Below are positions 34,679-42,066 of a DNA stretch of 64,000 nucleotides, one piece after another; positions within the stretch are counted from its first letter, which is position 1; each line of letters begins with the position of its first letter. The notes beneath the pieces are model-generated. The model was not told the origin of the DNA, did no database searches, and worked only from the letters and a program-made list of their open reading frames with translations. Location of the stretch: the NCBI RefSeq assembly GCF_003605195.1, contig NZ_QYOS01000023.1, positions 124,001-188,000 of the forward strand, in the 5' to 3' direction. The position numbers and the translations under genes were made by a program. Origin of the DNA: Aurantiacibacter odishensis (GTDB lineage Bacteria; Pseudomonadota; Alphaproteobacteria; Sphingomonadales; Sphingomonadaceae).

Positions 34679-36175
34679 GTGGTCGCTTTAGTACAGACGG
34701 TTGCCTACCTTGGCCTCGACGCGCGCAAGGTGGAAGTGCAGTGTCAGCTTGCGGCCGGGATGCCGCGCTTCACCGTGGTCGGTCTGCCGGACAAGGCCGT
34801 GGCCGAAAGCAGGGAGCGGGTGCAGTCCGCGCTTGCCGCCATGGGCCTGTCGCTGCCGCCCAAGCGGATCACCATCAACCTCTCGCCTGCGGACCTGCCG
34901 AAAGAGGGCAGCCATTACGACTTGCCCATCGCGCTCGCGCTGCTGGGTGCAATGGGCGTGGTGGATGCAGAGGAACTCAGCGAGTGGCTGGCCGTGGGCG
35001 AGCTGGCTCTCGATGGCCGCGTTGTCGCCTCGCCCGGCGTGCTGCTGGCCGCGCTCCACGCCAGCGAGAGCGATCTCGGCCTGATCTGCCCGGCGACGCA
35101 AGGTCCGGAGGCGCGCTGGGCCAGCGGCGTGCGCGTGTGCGCCGCGCCCAACCTGGTGGACCTGCTGGCGCATCTTTCGGGCAAGACGCAGTTGCCACAG
35201 CCGCAGCCTGGCGAAGTGGATGACGATCACCACGGGCCGGACCTGAAACAGGTGAAAGGCCAGGAAACCGCGAAGCGCGCGCTGGAGATCGCCGCGGCAG
35301 GCGGTCACAATCTCTTGATGAATGGCCCACCCGGTGCGGGCAAGAGCCTGCTCGCAAGCTGCCTGCCGGGCATTCTGCCGCCGCTCTCTCCGCCCGAAGC
35401 GCTGGAAGTCAGCATGGTGCAATCGGTGGCGGGCCTGCTGGAGGGCGGGCGCATCAGCCGCACCCGTCCCTTCCGCGCGCCACACCAGTCGGCCAGCATG
35501 GCAGCGCTGACGGGCGGCGGCTTGCGCGTGCGCCCCGGCGAAGTGAGCCTCGCGCACCTCGGCGTACTGTTCCTCGACGAACTGCCCGAATTCCAGCGCG
35601 CCGTGCTCGATTCGCTGCGCCAGCCGCTGGAGACCGGAAAGGTGGACGTGGCGCGCGCGAATGCCCACGTCGCGTACCCGGCGCGGGTGCAACTGGTGGC
35701 GGCGATGAACCCGTGCCGCTGCGGACATCTGGGCGATCCCGCGCTGGCGTGCAGCCGTGCACCGAAATGCGCGGTGGATTACCAGTCCAAGGTTTCCGGC
35801 CCAATGCTCGACCGGATCGACCTGCACGTGGAGGTCGATCCCGTAAGCGCCGCCGATCTTGCCCTGCCCCCGCCTGCCGAGGGCAGCGCAGAAGTCGCCT
35901 CCCGCGTCGCCGCAGCGCGCGCGGTGCAGGTGGCGCGCGGCGTGCGGTCCAACGCCGAACTGGAAGGCGAGGCGCTGGAGAACTACGCCCGCCCCGACGA
36001 GGCGGGCAGAACGCTGCTGATGCAGGCGGCGGAGAGGATGCGCCTGTCCGCCCGCGCCTATACCCGGATGCTGCGCGTGGCGCGCACCATTGCGGACCTT
36101 GCAGGGGCACGTGAGGTGGGGCGCATCCACGTGGCGGAAGCGCTCAGCTACCGCAGGCAGGCACCACGCGCATAA
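34679..36175 (+). CDS. comM: YifB/ComM-family Mg-chelatase-like ATPase
   Basis: 498 residues. The N-terminal YifB domain begins VALVQTVAYLGLDARKVEVQ, a few residues quoted, and contains FTVVGLPDKAVAESRERV and INLSPADLPKEG. It is followed by a Mg-chelatase AAA+ domain with Walker A GPPGAGKSLLASCLPGILPP (start of motif), Walker B LFLDELPEF, and a C-terminal Mg-chelatase-2 domain. In Vibrio and Haemophilus, ComM is a hexameric helicase that helps branch migration in natural transformation. No other competence gene is visible here. Starts with a GTG. Confidence 0.93.
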   Translation: MVALVQTVAYLGLDARKVEVQCQLAAGMPRFTVVGLPDKAVAESRERVQSALAAMGLSLPPKRITINLSPADLPKEGSHYDLPIALALLGAMGVVDAEELSEWLAVGELALDGRVVASPGVLLAALHASESDLGLICPATQGPEARWASGVRVCAAPNLVDLLAHLSGKTQLPQPQPGEVDDDHHGPDLKQVKGQETAKRALEIAAAGGHNLLMNGPPGAGKSLLASCLPGILPPLSPPEALEVSMVQSVAGLLEGGRISRTRPFRAPHQSASMAALTGGGLRVRPGEVSLAHLGVLFLDELPEFQRAVLDSLRQPLETGKVDVARANAHVAYPARVQLVAAMNPCRCGHLGDPALACSRAPKCAVDYQSKVSGPMLDRIDLHVEVDPVSAADLALPPPAEGSAEVASRVAAARAVQVARGVRSNAELEGEALENYARPDEAGRTLLMQAAERMRLSARAYTRMLRVARTIADLAGAREVGRIHVAEALSYRRQAPRA

Positions 36176-36219
36176 GGCAAGGCTTGCACCTGCCGCTGTG
36201 AACGGCAAAGGCGCGGCGC

Positions 36220-36783
36220 ATGATCGCTGTCCTCATACTTGCCCTGGCCCTCGCCATGGATGCCTTCGCCGTCGCGCTGGTGCGCGGTGCGGCTGGTCCG
36301 CACTCGGGCTGGCGGGCGCTGGAGACGGGCCTTGCCTTCGGCGTCGCGCAAGGGGTGATGCCACTGGTCGGCTGGGGGCTTGGTGCGCTGTTCGCCGGTT
36401 GGCTTGAGGCCGTCGATCACTGGGTGGCATTCGTCCTGCTCTCGTTCCTCGGCTACCGCATGATCCGCGAAGGGCTTGATCCGGATGACGCGGAAGATGC
36501 AGCGGAGATCTCGGGCAGGTCGCATTTCGCAGCCTTGCTCGTTGCCGCCGTTGCCACGTCCATCGATGCCGCTGCTGCCGGTCTCACGCTCGACCTGTTC
36601 GGCCCGCCGGTCCTGCTGTCGTGCCTCGTGATCGGCCTTGTCACGCTGGCCCTGTGCGCCCCTGCCTACTGGTTTGCCGCCCGCATCGGGCCGGCGCTGG
36701 GCAAGAAGGCGGAGATTGTCGGCGGCGCGGTGCTCATCGGCCTCGGCGTGAAAATCCTCGCCGATCACACCGGATGGCTTTGA
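36220..36783 (+). CDS. mntP: MntP-like manganese efflux pump
   Basis: 187 residues, six membrane helices. The two duplicated halves each carry a conserved Asp motif: AMDAFAVALVRGA near residue 13 and ATSIDAAAAGLTL near residue 112, the MntP pattern. The second is somewhat degenerate compared with the common SIDALAVG, so specificity for Mn2+ is probable but not certain. No mntP (yybP-ykoY) riboswitch is seen in the short 44-bp leader. It is followed by an MgtC-like gene. Confidence 0.82.
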   Translation: MIAVLILALALAMDAFAVALVRGAAGPHSGWRALETGLAFGVAQGVMPLVGWGLGALFAGWLEAVDHWVAFVLLSFLGYRMIREGLDPDDAEDAAEISGRSHFAALLVAAVATSIDAAAAGLTLDLFGPPVLLSCLVIGLVTLALCAPAYWFAARIGPALGKKAEIVGGAVLIGLGVKILADHTGWL

Positions 36784-36818
36784 GAGAAACCTTCGCACGC
36801 GCCGGTCATTGATGCCGC

Positions 36819-37307
36819 ATGAGTGAATTTGGCGGCCCCGACACCCTCACCTGGACACAGGTCTTCGTTCGCCTGGCAGCGGCTGCTCTGCTGCCGTTCC
36901 TGATCGGGCTGGAGCGATTCCTGCGCAAGAAGCCGATCGACTTTCGGCCCTTCGTCATCATCGCCGTCGGCGCAGCGGGGCTGGTGATGGCCTCTATCGA
37001 ACTGCTGCACTCCACCGCCGATCCGCAGTCGCGCATCGACCCGACGCGCGTGGTGGAAGGCGTGATTACCGGCATCGGCTTCCTGGGTGCAGGGGCCATG
37101 TTCCGGCAGGGGAACTTCGTGCAGGGCGCAGGCTCCGCAGCCTCGATCTGGACGGCTGGCGCGATCGGCCTTGCCTGTGGCATGGGCGAGGTCTGGCTGG
37201 GCGCGATCATGGCGGCGCTGGTGCTGTTGCTGCTGATCGCCAGCGGCCCGTTCACGGCCAAGTGGGACTCGACTTCGCTGGATGAAGGTGCCGGGGAAAG
37301 CGATTGA
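36819..37307 (+). CDS. MgtC/SapB-family membrane protein
   Basis: 162 residues, about four helices. The family signature is present: RLAAAALLPFLIGLERFLRKKP at the N-terminus and VVEGVITGIGFLGAGAMFRQG in the middle, followed by AASIWTAGAIGLACG. It lacks the C-terminal ACT-like domain of Salmonella MgtC. The MgtC family is linked to Mg2+ limitation, pH and F1Fo ATPase control. The role here is unknown. Confidence 0.86.
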   Translation: MSEFGGPDTLTWTQVFVRLAAAALLPFLIGLERFLRKKPIDFRPFVIIAVGAAGLVMASIELLHSTADPQSRIDPTRVVEGVITGIGFLGAGAMFRQGNFVQGAGSAASIWTAGAIGLACGMGEVWLGAIMAALVLLLLIASGPFTAKWDSTSLDEGAGESD

Positions 37308-37385
37308 CGAGCCTCGCGTCGCGGCGCACCTTGTGATGCCGTAAGGCGGCGCGACAGGGGGTGCCGCTCGCACAGGGAGGGGCCG

Positions 37386-38057
37386 ATGGACCTGTTCGAC
37401 GCTGCAATCCTGCTCCACGCCGGGGCGGTGGTCTACGTGATCGCATTCCTTTTCCGCGACGAGGCGCTGATCCGGGGCTTCTCCGTGCTCGGGACGCTGC
37501 TCTACATGGGATACTATTTCTGGTACCCGCCCGAGCCGCTGTGGGACCCGATCATCACCAGCACGATCTTCCTCGCCGCCAACGTGGTGGTGATCTTCAT
37601 GATCCTGCTGGAGCGGACGACCTTCCAGATGAGCGACGACGAGAAGCGCCTGTTCGCCGGCTTCGACACGCTGACGCCGGGCGAATTCCGCAGGCTGCTG
37701 AAACTGGCGGAATGGCACGATTCCGACGGAAGCCAGGTGCTCACCGAAGCGGGCAAGAAACCGGAGAAGCTTCACTACGTCCTCGATGGCGACGTGCTGA
37801 TCGAGAAGGACGGCACGACCTTCCCGATGAGCGAGGGACGTTTCATCGGAGAGATCGGCTATGTACTGGGCGAAGCGGCGACAGGCACCGTGCGCGCGCC
37901 GGAAGGGACGCGCTATGTCTCCTGGAACGTGGCCGACCTCACGCGCCTCTCGCACAGGAAGCCCGCTATCGGTATCGCCCTATCTGCGCTGCTGGGAGAG
38001 GACCTTGCGCGCAAACTGGCCACCAGCGTACACGCCAGCGCCGTGGCGGCCACCTGA
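37386..38057 (+). CDS. Popeye-domain-like membrane protein
   Basis: 223 residues: three N-terminal helices (about 6-22, 30-47, 55-77) and then a single jelly-roll domain of the cyclic-nucleotide-binding superfamily (about 85-210). LFAGFDTLTPGEFRRLLKLAEW leads into the domain. It lacks the usual CAP-type phosphate-binding cassette RxS/TA; the segment FIGEIGYVLGEAATGTVRA stands in its place. Three helices plus such a domain is the architecture of Popeye (POPDC) proteins, which bind cAMP in animals. Bacterial homologues exist but are little studied. Nucleotide binding is inferred. Confidence 0.7.
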   Translation: MDLFDAAILLHAGAVVYVIAFLFRDEALIRGFSVLGTLLYMGYYFWYPPEPLWDPIITSTIFLAANVVVIFMILLERTTFQMSDDEKRLFAGFDTLTPGEFRRLLKLAEWHDSDGSQVLTEAGKKPEKLHYVLDGDVLIEKDGTTFPMSEGRFIGEIGYVLGEAATGTVRAPEGTRYVSWNVADLTRLSHRKPAIGIALSALLGEDLARKLATSVHASAVAAT

Positions 38058-38060
38058 CCG

Positions 38061-38336
38061 TCAATCGGATTGCGCCACGAACCAGTCCGCATAGGGCGTG
38101 TTCCTGGCGAGGTGCCGGTTGAAGTCGGGCGCGCCGTCGTTCCACCACACGGGGCCGCGTTCGCCCAATTCTTCCTTGGCCGCCTGCACCCTGTCGCGGG
38201 CCTTGCGCAAAGCAGTGTTGTCACCCTTTGCATCGCGGACGGCGCGGCGTGCGTCCATCAATTCGTCGACAAGCGCCTGCCGCTTCTGTTCGGGCAATGC
38301 GGGATTGCTGGCGCGCCACAATCGCCCGCGCACCAC
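38061..38336 (-). CDS. Hypothetical cytosolic protein, possibly CTG-started
   Basis: At least 91 residues from a GTG at 38336. The in-frame sequence upstream encodes SAPPLKTPDGRYIV, which runs smoothly into VRGRLWRASNPALPEQ. A CTG at 38378 overlaps the HxlR stop as CTGA, exactly where an ATGA coupling would be expected, so the real start may be that CTG (about 105 residues). The protein is charged and helical (ALVDELMDARRAVRDAKGDN) and ends WFVAQSD. I know such proteins only as conserved hypotheticals. Confidence 0.65.
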   Translation of the reverse strand: MVRGRLWRASNPALPEQKRQALVDELMDARRAVRDAKGDNTALRKARDRVQAAKEELGERGPVWWNDGAPDFNRHLARNTPYADWFVAQSD

Positions 38337-38374
38337 GATGTAGCGGCCATCCGGCGTCTTGAGAGGCGGTGCGC

Positions 38375-38896
38375 TCAGCAGGAACCTTCGGGTTCGTCAG
38401 GAAAGCCGCTCTTGACGTAGGCACCGTCGTGGCGGTCCACCGGCTGGCCGATCTTGTCGGGCGTCTGCCAGCCGAGTTCGTGCCAGCTCAGTTCGCGGCC
38501 GTCCTTTGCGCGGATCGTGATCGGCTGCACGGGCTGGCCGTCGCGGCAGTCCACCAGCACGAGGTTGGGCGTGATATCCTCGACGTATCGCTCCCCCCAC
38601 TGGCGCAGCGCCAGCATGGCGGGCAGCAGGCCGAGGCCCTTCTCCGTCAGGCGGTATTCGATCTTGCGCCGATCCGCCTCGCACGGGGTTCGCACGAGAA
38701 CGCCGTTCTCCACCAGCTTGGCCAGCCTGTTCGACAGGATATTGCGGGCAATGCCCAGTTCCTGCGAGAACTCCTCGAAATGGCAGAGGCCGTTGAAAGC
38801 CGCGCGAAGGATAAGGAACGACCAGCGTTCTCCCATCACTTCAAGAGCATGCGGCAGGCCGCAACCCATTTCTCTCAGCGGTTCTCTGATGCCCAT
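38375..38896 (-). CDS. HxlR-family transcriptional regulator
   Basis: 173 residues from MGIREPLREMGCGLPHALEVMGERW, landmarks only. The HxlR-type winged helix is clear: a Cys in MGCGLPHAL, GERWSFLILRAAFNG, FEEFSQELGIARNILSNRLAKL, and the wing VRTPCEADRRKIEYRLTEKG. The extra C-terminal ~60 residues (about 112-173) are longer than minimal HxlR proteins. Cys near the N-terminus can be redox- or electrophile-sensing in this family. It is divergent from the exported protein at 39051, with two dyads between them. Confidence 0.88.
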   Translation of the reverse strand: MGIREPLREMGCGLPHALEVMGERWSFLILRAAFNGLCHFEEFSQELGIARNILSNRLAKLVENGVLVRTPCEADRRKIEYRLTEKGLGLLPAMLALRQWGERYVEDITPNLVLVDCRDGQPVQPITIRAKDGRELSWHELGWQTPDKIGQPVDRHDGAYVKSGFPDEPEGSC

Positions 38897-38977
38897 TAAG
38901 AATCCTGTAGTCCCTTGCGTGTCGTACAGCGAAACGCGGGAATGCCAAAATATTTGCGAGAAGGGTTGCGTTATGAA

Positions 38978-39013
38978 ACCTAGGCATCTAGGTGGCGATT
39001 TGCAACTAGTTGC
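38978..39013. promoter_or_regulatory. Two CTAG-containing dyads, candidate HxlR operators
   Basis: ACCTAG-GCAT-CTAGGT (38978-38993) and the perfect palindrome GCAACTAGTTGC (39002-39013) lie in the divergent gap between the HxlR gene and the exported protein. HxlR dimers bind such inverted repeats at their own promoters. Confidence 0.4.
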
Positions 39014-39050
39014 TGATCGAAACGCATATTCTCTCGATAGGAGCCATGCA

Positions 39051-39362
39051 ATGACCCGTCTCGTTTCCTCGGCGATGCTCGCCGCCCTCGCCGTATCCGC
39101 CACGCTGACCCCTGCCTCGATCCAAGCGCGCACGGGCGCCTCGTTCTACACTGTGGGACTGGCCCAGCCTGCCAGCGATGACGAGGTTATTGCAGGCGGA
39201 GTGCTGTTCCGCTGCGAAGGCACCACCTGCACGGCCCCGCGCAGCCGCGACCGGGACCTGCGCGTTTGCAGCGAACTGCGTCGCGAAGTGGGCACCATCG
39301 CCAGCTTCAATGCGGGTGGCACGATGCTTTCCGATCAGCACCTCGCGCGGTGCAACGGCTGA
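39051..39362 (+). CDS. Small exported protein with three cysteines
   Basis: 103 residues from the ATG at 39051 (AGGAG 7 bp upstream). The signal peptide ends near ASIQARTG. The mature part has FRCEGTTCTAPRSRDRDLRVCSEL by landmarks FRCEGTTC and RVCSEL, and a tail ending ARCNG, so cysteines probably pair in the periplasm. It resembles a family of small exported proteins frequent in Caulobacter and sphingomonads, with unknown function. Likely controlled by the divergent HxlR regulator. Confidence 0.72.
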   Translation: MTRLVSSAMLAALAVSATLTPASIQARTGASFYTVGLAQPASDDEVIAGGVLFRCEGTTCTAPRSRDRDLRVCSELRREVGTIASFNAGGTMLSDQHLARCNG

Positions 39363-39405
39363 CACCTTCTCCGCCCGCTCTCTCCATCAGGGCGGATACT
39401 CAGCA

Positions 39406-39438
39406 AGGCCTCGGCAGGCGACTGCCGGGGCCTTTTTC
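39406..39438 (+). terminator. Terminator after the small exported protein
   Basis: AGGCCTCGGCAG (39406-39417), loop GCGA, CTGCCGGGGCCT (39422-39433, one G-U pair), then TTTTC. It abuts the end of the convergent HAD gene. A second small hairpin CCGCCC/GGGCGG precedes it. Confidence 0.8.
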
Positions 39439-40064
39439 TATCGCGGTGGCAAGAGGTTCAGCGCCGATAGTTCGGCTTCCAGACCGTCCGCCCCTGTGAA
39501 CACATGGCCGTGCCAGCCGCGCGCCTTTGCGGCGGCGATGTTCTCGGGCTTGTCGTCGATGAAGAACAGGTTCGATGGCGGCAGCCCGAAGCGATCCTCG
39601 GCAATCGCGTAGATCGCGGGATCGGGCTTGGCGACATTCTCGTGGCCGGAAACGACGATATTGCGAAACCCCCCGAACACGGGCTGGTTCGCGATGAATT
39701 CGGGCCAGAAATCGGCGCCGAAATTGCTGAGGCCGAACAGCGGCACGCCCGCCGCTTTCAGCCGCACGATGATATCCAGCGTGCCGGGAATGTGCTCGGG
39801 ATAGGTTTCGGCAAAGCGCGTGGCATAGGCCTCGATCAGCGCGGCGTGCTCGGGAAAGCGGGCGATCCGCTCGGGCACCATTTCGGACAGCGGACGGCCC
39901 TCGTCCTGCTGGTGGTGCCACTGCTCTGTCACGACATTGGCGAGGAACCAGTCCAGTTCCGCCGGATCGTCGATCAGCTTGGCGAAAAGATAGCGCAGGT
40001 CCCAGCGAATGATGACGCGCCCAATGTCGAAAACGACGGCAGTAGGTTTGTTTGTGTCAGACAT
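39438..40064 (-). CDS. HAD-superfamily hydrolase (YihX-like)
   Basis: 208 residues. Motif I is VVFDIGRVIIRWD (Asp nucleophile; the second Asp is replaced by Gly, as in the YihX subgroup, whose motif is FDLGNVI). Motif II is FGLSNFG, motif III lies around KPDPAIYAIA, and motif IV is FFIDDKPENI. The YihX subgroup contains sugar-phosphate phosphatases such as alpha-D-glucose-1-phosphate phosphatase. Substrate not assigned here. Confidence 0.88.
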   Translation of the reverse strand: MSDTNKPTAVVFDIGRVIIRWDLRYLFAKLIDDPAELDWFLANVVTEQWHHQQDEGRPLSEMVPERIARFPEHAALIEAYATRFAETYPEHIPGTLDIIVRLKAAGVPLFGLSNFGADFWPEFIANQPVFGGFRNIVVSGHENVAKPDPAIYAIAEDRFGLPPSNLFFIDDKPENIAAAKARGWHGHVFTGADGLEAELSALNLLPPR

Positions 40065-40066
40065 GC

Positions 40067-40097
40067 AAAAAGCCCCCGTGGTGGCGGGGGCTTTGCA
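40067..40097 (-). terminator. Terminator of rpmJ
   Basis: On the minus strand AGCCCCC, an 8-base loop, GGGGGCT and a run of five T. It lies between the rpmJ stop (40134) and the HAD gene start (40064). Confidence 0.8.
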
Positions 40098-40133
40098 AAA
40101 GACCGGTGCCGCGTTGCAGCGGCACGGCGTTCA

Positions 40134-40259
40134 TCAGCCCTGGCGGGCCTTGAAGCGACGGTTGGTCTTGTTGATCACGTAGGTGCGACCGCGACGACGA
40201 ATCACGCGGCAATCGCGATGGCGGTTCTTCAGCGACTTGAGGCTGTTGCGGATCTTCAT
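40134..40259 (-). CDS. rpmJ: 50S ribosomal protein L36
   Basis: 41 residues, [20 protein letters not shown] to start, ending [12 protein letters not shown]. This is the long, zinc-ligand-poor type of L36 found in alphaproteobacteria: only one Cys remains, where the zinc form has three Cys and a His. Transcribed from a short region after galE. Confidence 0.96.
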   Translation of the reverse strand: MKIRNSLKSLKNRHRDCRVIRRRGRTYVINKTNRRFKARQG

Positions 40260-40272
40260 TGGTCTGTTCCCG

Positions 40273-40307
40273 AAAAATAATCGGCACCGGAGATAGCCCC
40301 CGATGCC
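40273..40307 (-). terminator. Hairpin plus T-run between galE and rpmJ
   Basis: On the minus strand GGCATCGG, a 9-base loop, CCGGTGCC (one G-U pair), GA, then TTATTTTT. It could terminate galE. A candidate promoter (TTGACT at 40364-40359, 16 bp, TTATCC at 40342-40337) lies upstream of it, so it would also be in the rpmJ leader, as in rpmH. Confidence 0.6.
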
Positions 40308-40365
40308 GGAAATTCAATGCTGACAAGTTGGCGCGCGGATAATCCGGGCCTTGCCTCGAGTCAAC

Positions 40366-41367
40366 CTATTCCCGTATCTCGTCCAGCTTGCGCTCCCATG
40401 CCAGCGCGTGGGTAACGATCTGATCGAGGTCGGCATATTGCGGCTGCCACGGCAGCGTCGCCATGATGCGCGAGGGATCGGAGACGAGCGAATCGGGATC
40501 GCCCGCGCGGCGCGGGCCGAGCACGCGGTTGATCTTGCGGTTCGTCACCCGGTCCACCGCGTCCAGCACTTCCAGCACCGAAAAGCCGCGACCGTAACCG
40601 CAGTTCATCGTCAGGCTCCGCTCGGGCTGCTCGATCAACGCCTCCAGCGCCAGCACGTGCGCGGCTGCAAGGTCGCTGACGTGAATGTAGTCGCGCACAC
40701 CCGTGCCATCGGGCGTATCGTAGTCGGTGCCGAACACGCCGACGCTCTCCCGCTTGCCCAGCGCGGCTTCCACCGCGACCTTGATGAGGTGCGTTGCGCC
40801 CGCCGTGGACTGTCCGGTGCGGGCCTGCGGATCGGCGCCCGCGACGTTGAAATATCGCAGGGCGCAATAGTTGAGGCCGTGCGCTGCCGCCGTGTCCGCC
40901 AGCATCTGCTCCGTCATCAGTTTCGACCAGCCGTAGGGATTGATCGGCTGCTTCGGCGTATCCTCGGTGACGGGCGAAACTTCGGGAATGCCGTAGGTCG
41001 CCGCCGTGGAAGAGAAGATCATGTGCGGCACGCCTGCTGTCACGATGGCCTCGATCAGGGCGCGGCTCTTTACCGTGTTGTTCCCGTAATACTTGAGCGG
41101 GCTCTCCACACTCTCGGGCACCACCACGCTGCCGGCGAAATGCATGACAGCGCGGGTTCCCTGCTCGGCAAAGATGCGCGCCAGCAGTTCCGCGTTCGCG
41201 ATGTCGCCTTCGTAGAAGGGCACGTCGTCCGGCACGGCAAAGCGGAAGCCGGTCACGAGATTGTCGATCACCGCCACCGGCCAGCCTGCATCGCGCAGGG
41301 CGAGGACTGCGTGGCTGCCGATATAACCGGCACCGCCGGTGACGAGAACGGGGACTTTGTTGGCCAT
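40366..41367 (-). CDS. galE: UDP-glucose 4-epimerase
   Basis: Interconverts UDP-glucose and UDP-galactose for polysaccharide synthesis. 333 residues from MANKVPVLVTGGAGYIGSHA. NAD-binding TGGAGYIG, Ser/Thr of FSSTAATYG, catalytic YGWSKLMTEQM (Tyr-x3-Lys), and RYFNVAGADP are as in GalE. Sequence upstream of this start is a non-conserved reading through the intergenic region. UDP-GlcNAc activity cannot be excluded. Confidence 0.95.
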   Translation of the reverse strand: MANKVPVLVTGGAGYIGSHAVLALRDAGWPVAVIDNLVTGFRFAVPDDVPFYEGDIANAELLARIFAEQGTRAVMHFAGSVVVPESVESPLKYYGNNTVKSRALIEAIVTAGVPHMIFSSTAATYGIPEVSPVTEDTPKQPINPYGWSKLMTEQMLADTAAAHGLNYCALRYFNVAGADPQARTGQSTAGATHLIKVAVEAALGKRESVGVFGTDYDTPDGTGVRDYIHVSDLAAAHVLALEALIEQPERSLTMNCGYGRGFSVLEVLDAVDRVTNRKINRVLGPRRAGDPDSLVSDPSRIMATLPWQPQYADLDQIVTHALAWERKLDEIRE

Positions 41368-41457
41368 CGCCGCGCGGTTAGCACGTTTGCGTGAAACGAC
41401 AATAAACCTTGCGCCAGCTTGTAGGCACCTTTTGCCGGGCCTAAGCGTTGATGCACC

Positions 41458-42066
41458 ATGAGAAAGCCCGCCCCCCTCCTGTCCACCCTGGCACTGGCCG
41501 CAGCCGCCGCCCTGATGGGCGGATGCACGACACCGGCCTATGTCTCGCCTGTGGAAGTCACCCGGTTCGTGGGTGACGAGCCTGCGTTCCTTGCCCAAGG
41601 CACGGTGCAGATCACGCCAGCATCCGGCATCGATCCCGGCAGCATAGAATACGGCCTCTACGAAGATGCCGTGCGCTTGCAGTTGGAAGATCTTGGATAT
41701 CGCGTGGTGATGGTGAACGGCGCGCAGGTCGCGCAGGTTTCGCTGGACCAGTACGTGGTCGACGAAGGGCACCGCCGCGGCCCTGTGGACGTCGGCGTTG
41801 GCGGATCGACCGGCACCTACGGCTCCGGCGTGGGCCTTGGCGTCGGCATCAACCTTGGCGGACAGCCGGCAGAGCGCGTGGTGCGCGAACTGGCTGTGAC
41901 GATCCGCGAGAGGGGCGGCGCACAGAACCTATGGGAAGGACGCGCCAGCATGATCGCCACCACCAACAGCGATTATGCCGCCGATGCGGCCGCCGCGCCA
42001 CGTATGGCCGATGCGCTGTTCGCGGGCTTTCCCGGAAATTCGGGCGAAACAATCGAGGTAGAATGA
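41458..42066 (+). CDS. DUF4136-like lipoprotein (paralogue of 5421)
   Basis: 202 residues. The signal peptide ends LMGGC, a lipobox, so lipidation is expected. The mature part has [20 protein letters not shown], a Gly-rich stretch ([18 protein letters not shown]) and the ending [12 protein letters not shown], the same closing motif as the lipoprotein at 5421-6149. Function unknown. It overlaps the carboxypeptidase start by 4 bp (ATGA), so these two are coupled. Confidence 0.78.
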   Translation: MRKPAPLLSTLALAAAAALMGGCTTPAYVSPVEVTRFVGDEPAFLAQGTVQITPASGIDPGSIEYGLYEDAVRLQLEDLGYRVVMVNGAQVAQVSLDQYVVDEGHRRGPVDVGVGGSTGTYGSGVGLGVGINLGGQPAERVVRELAVTIRERGGAQNLWEGRASMIATTNSDYAADAAAAPRMADALFAGFPGNSGETIEVE

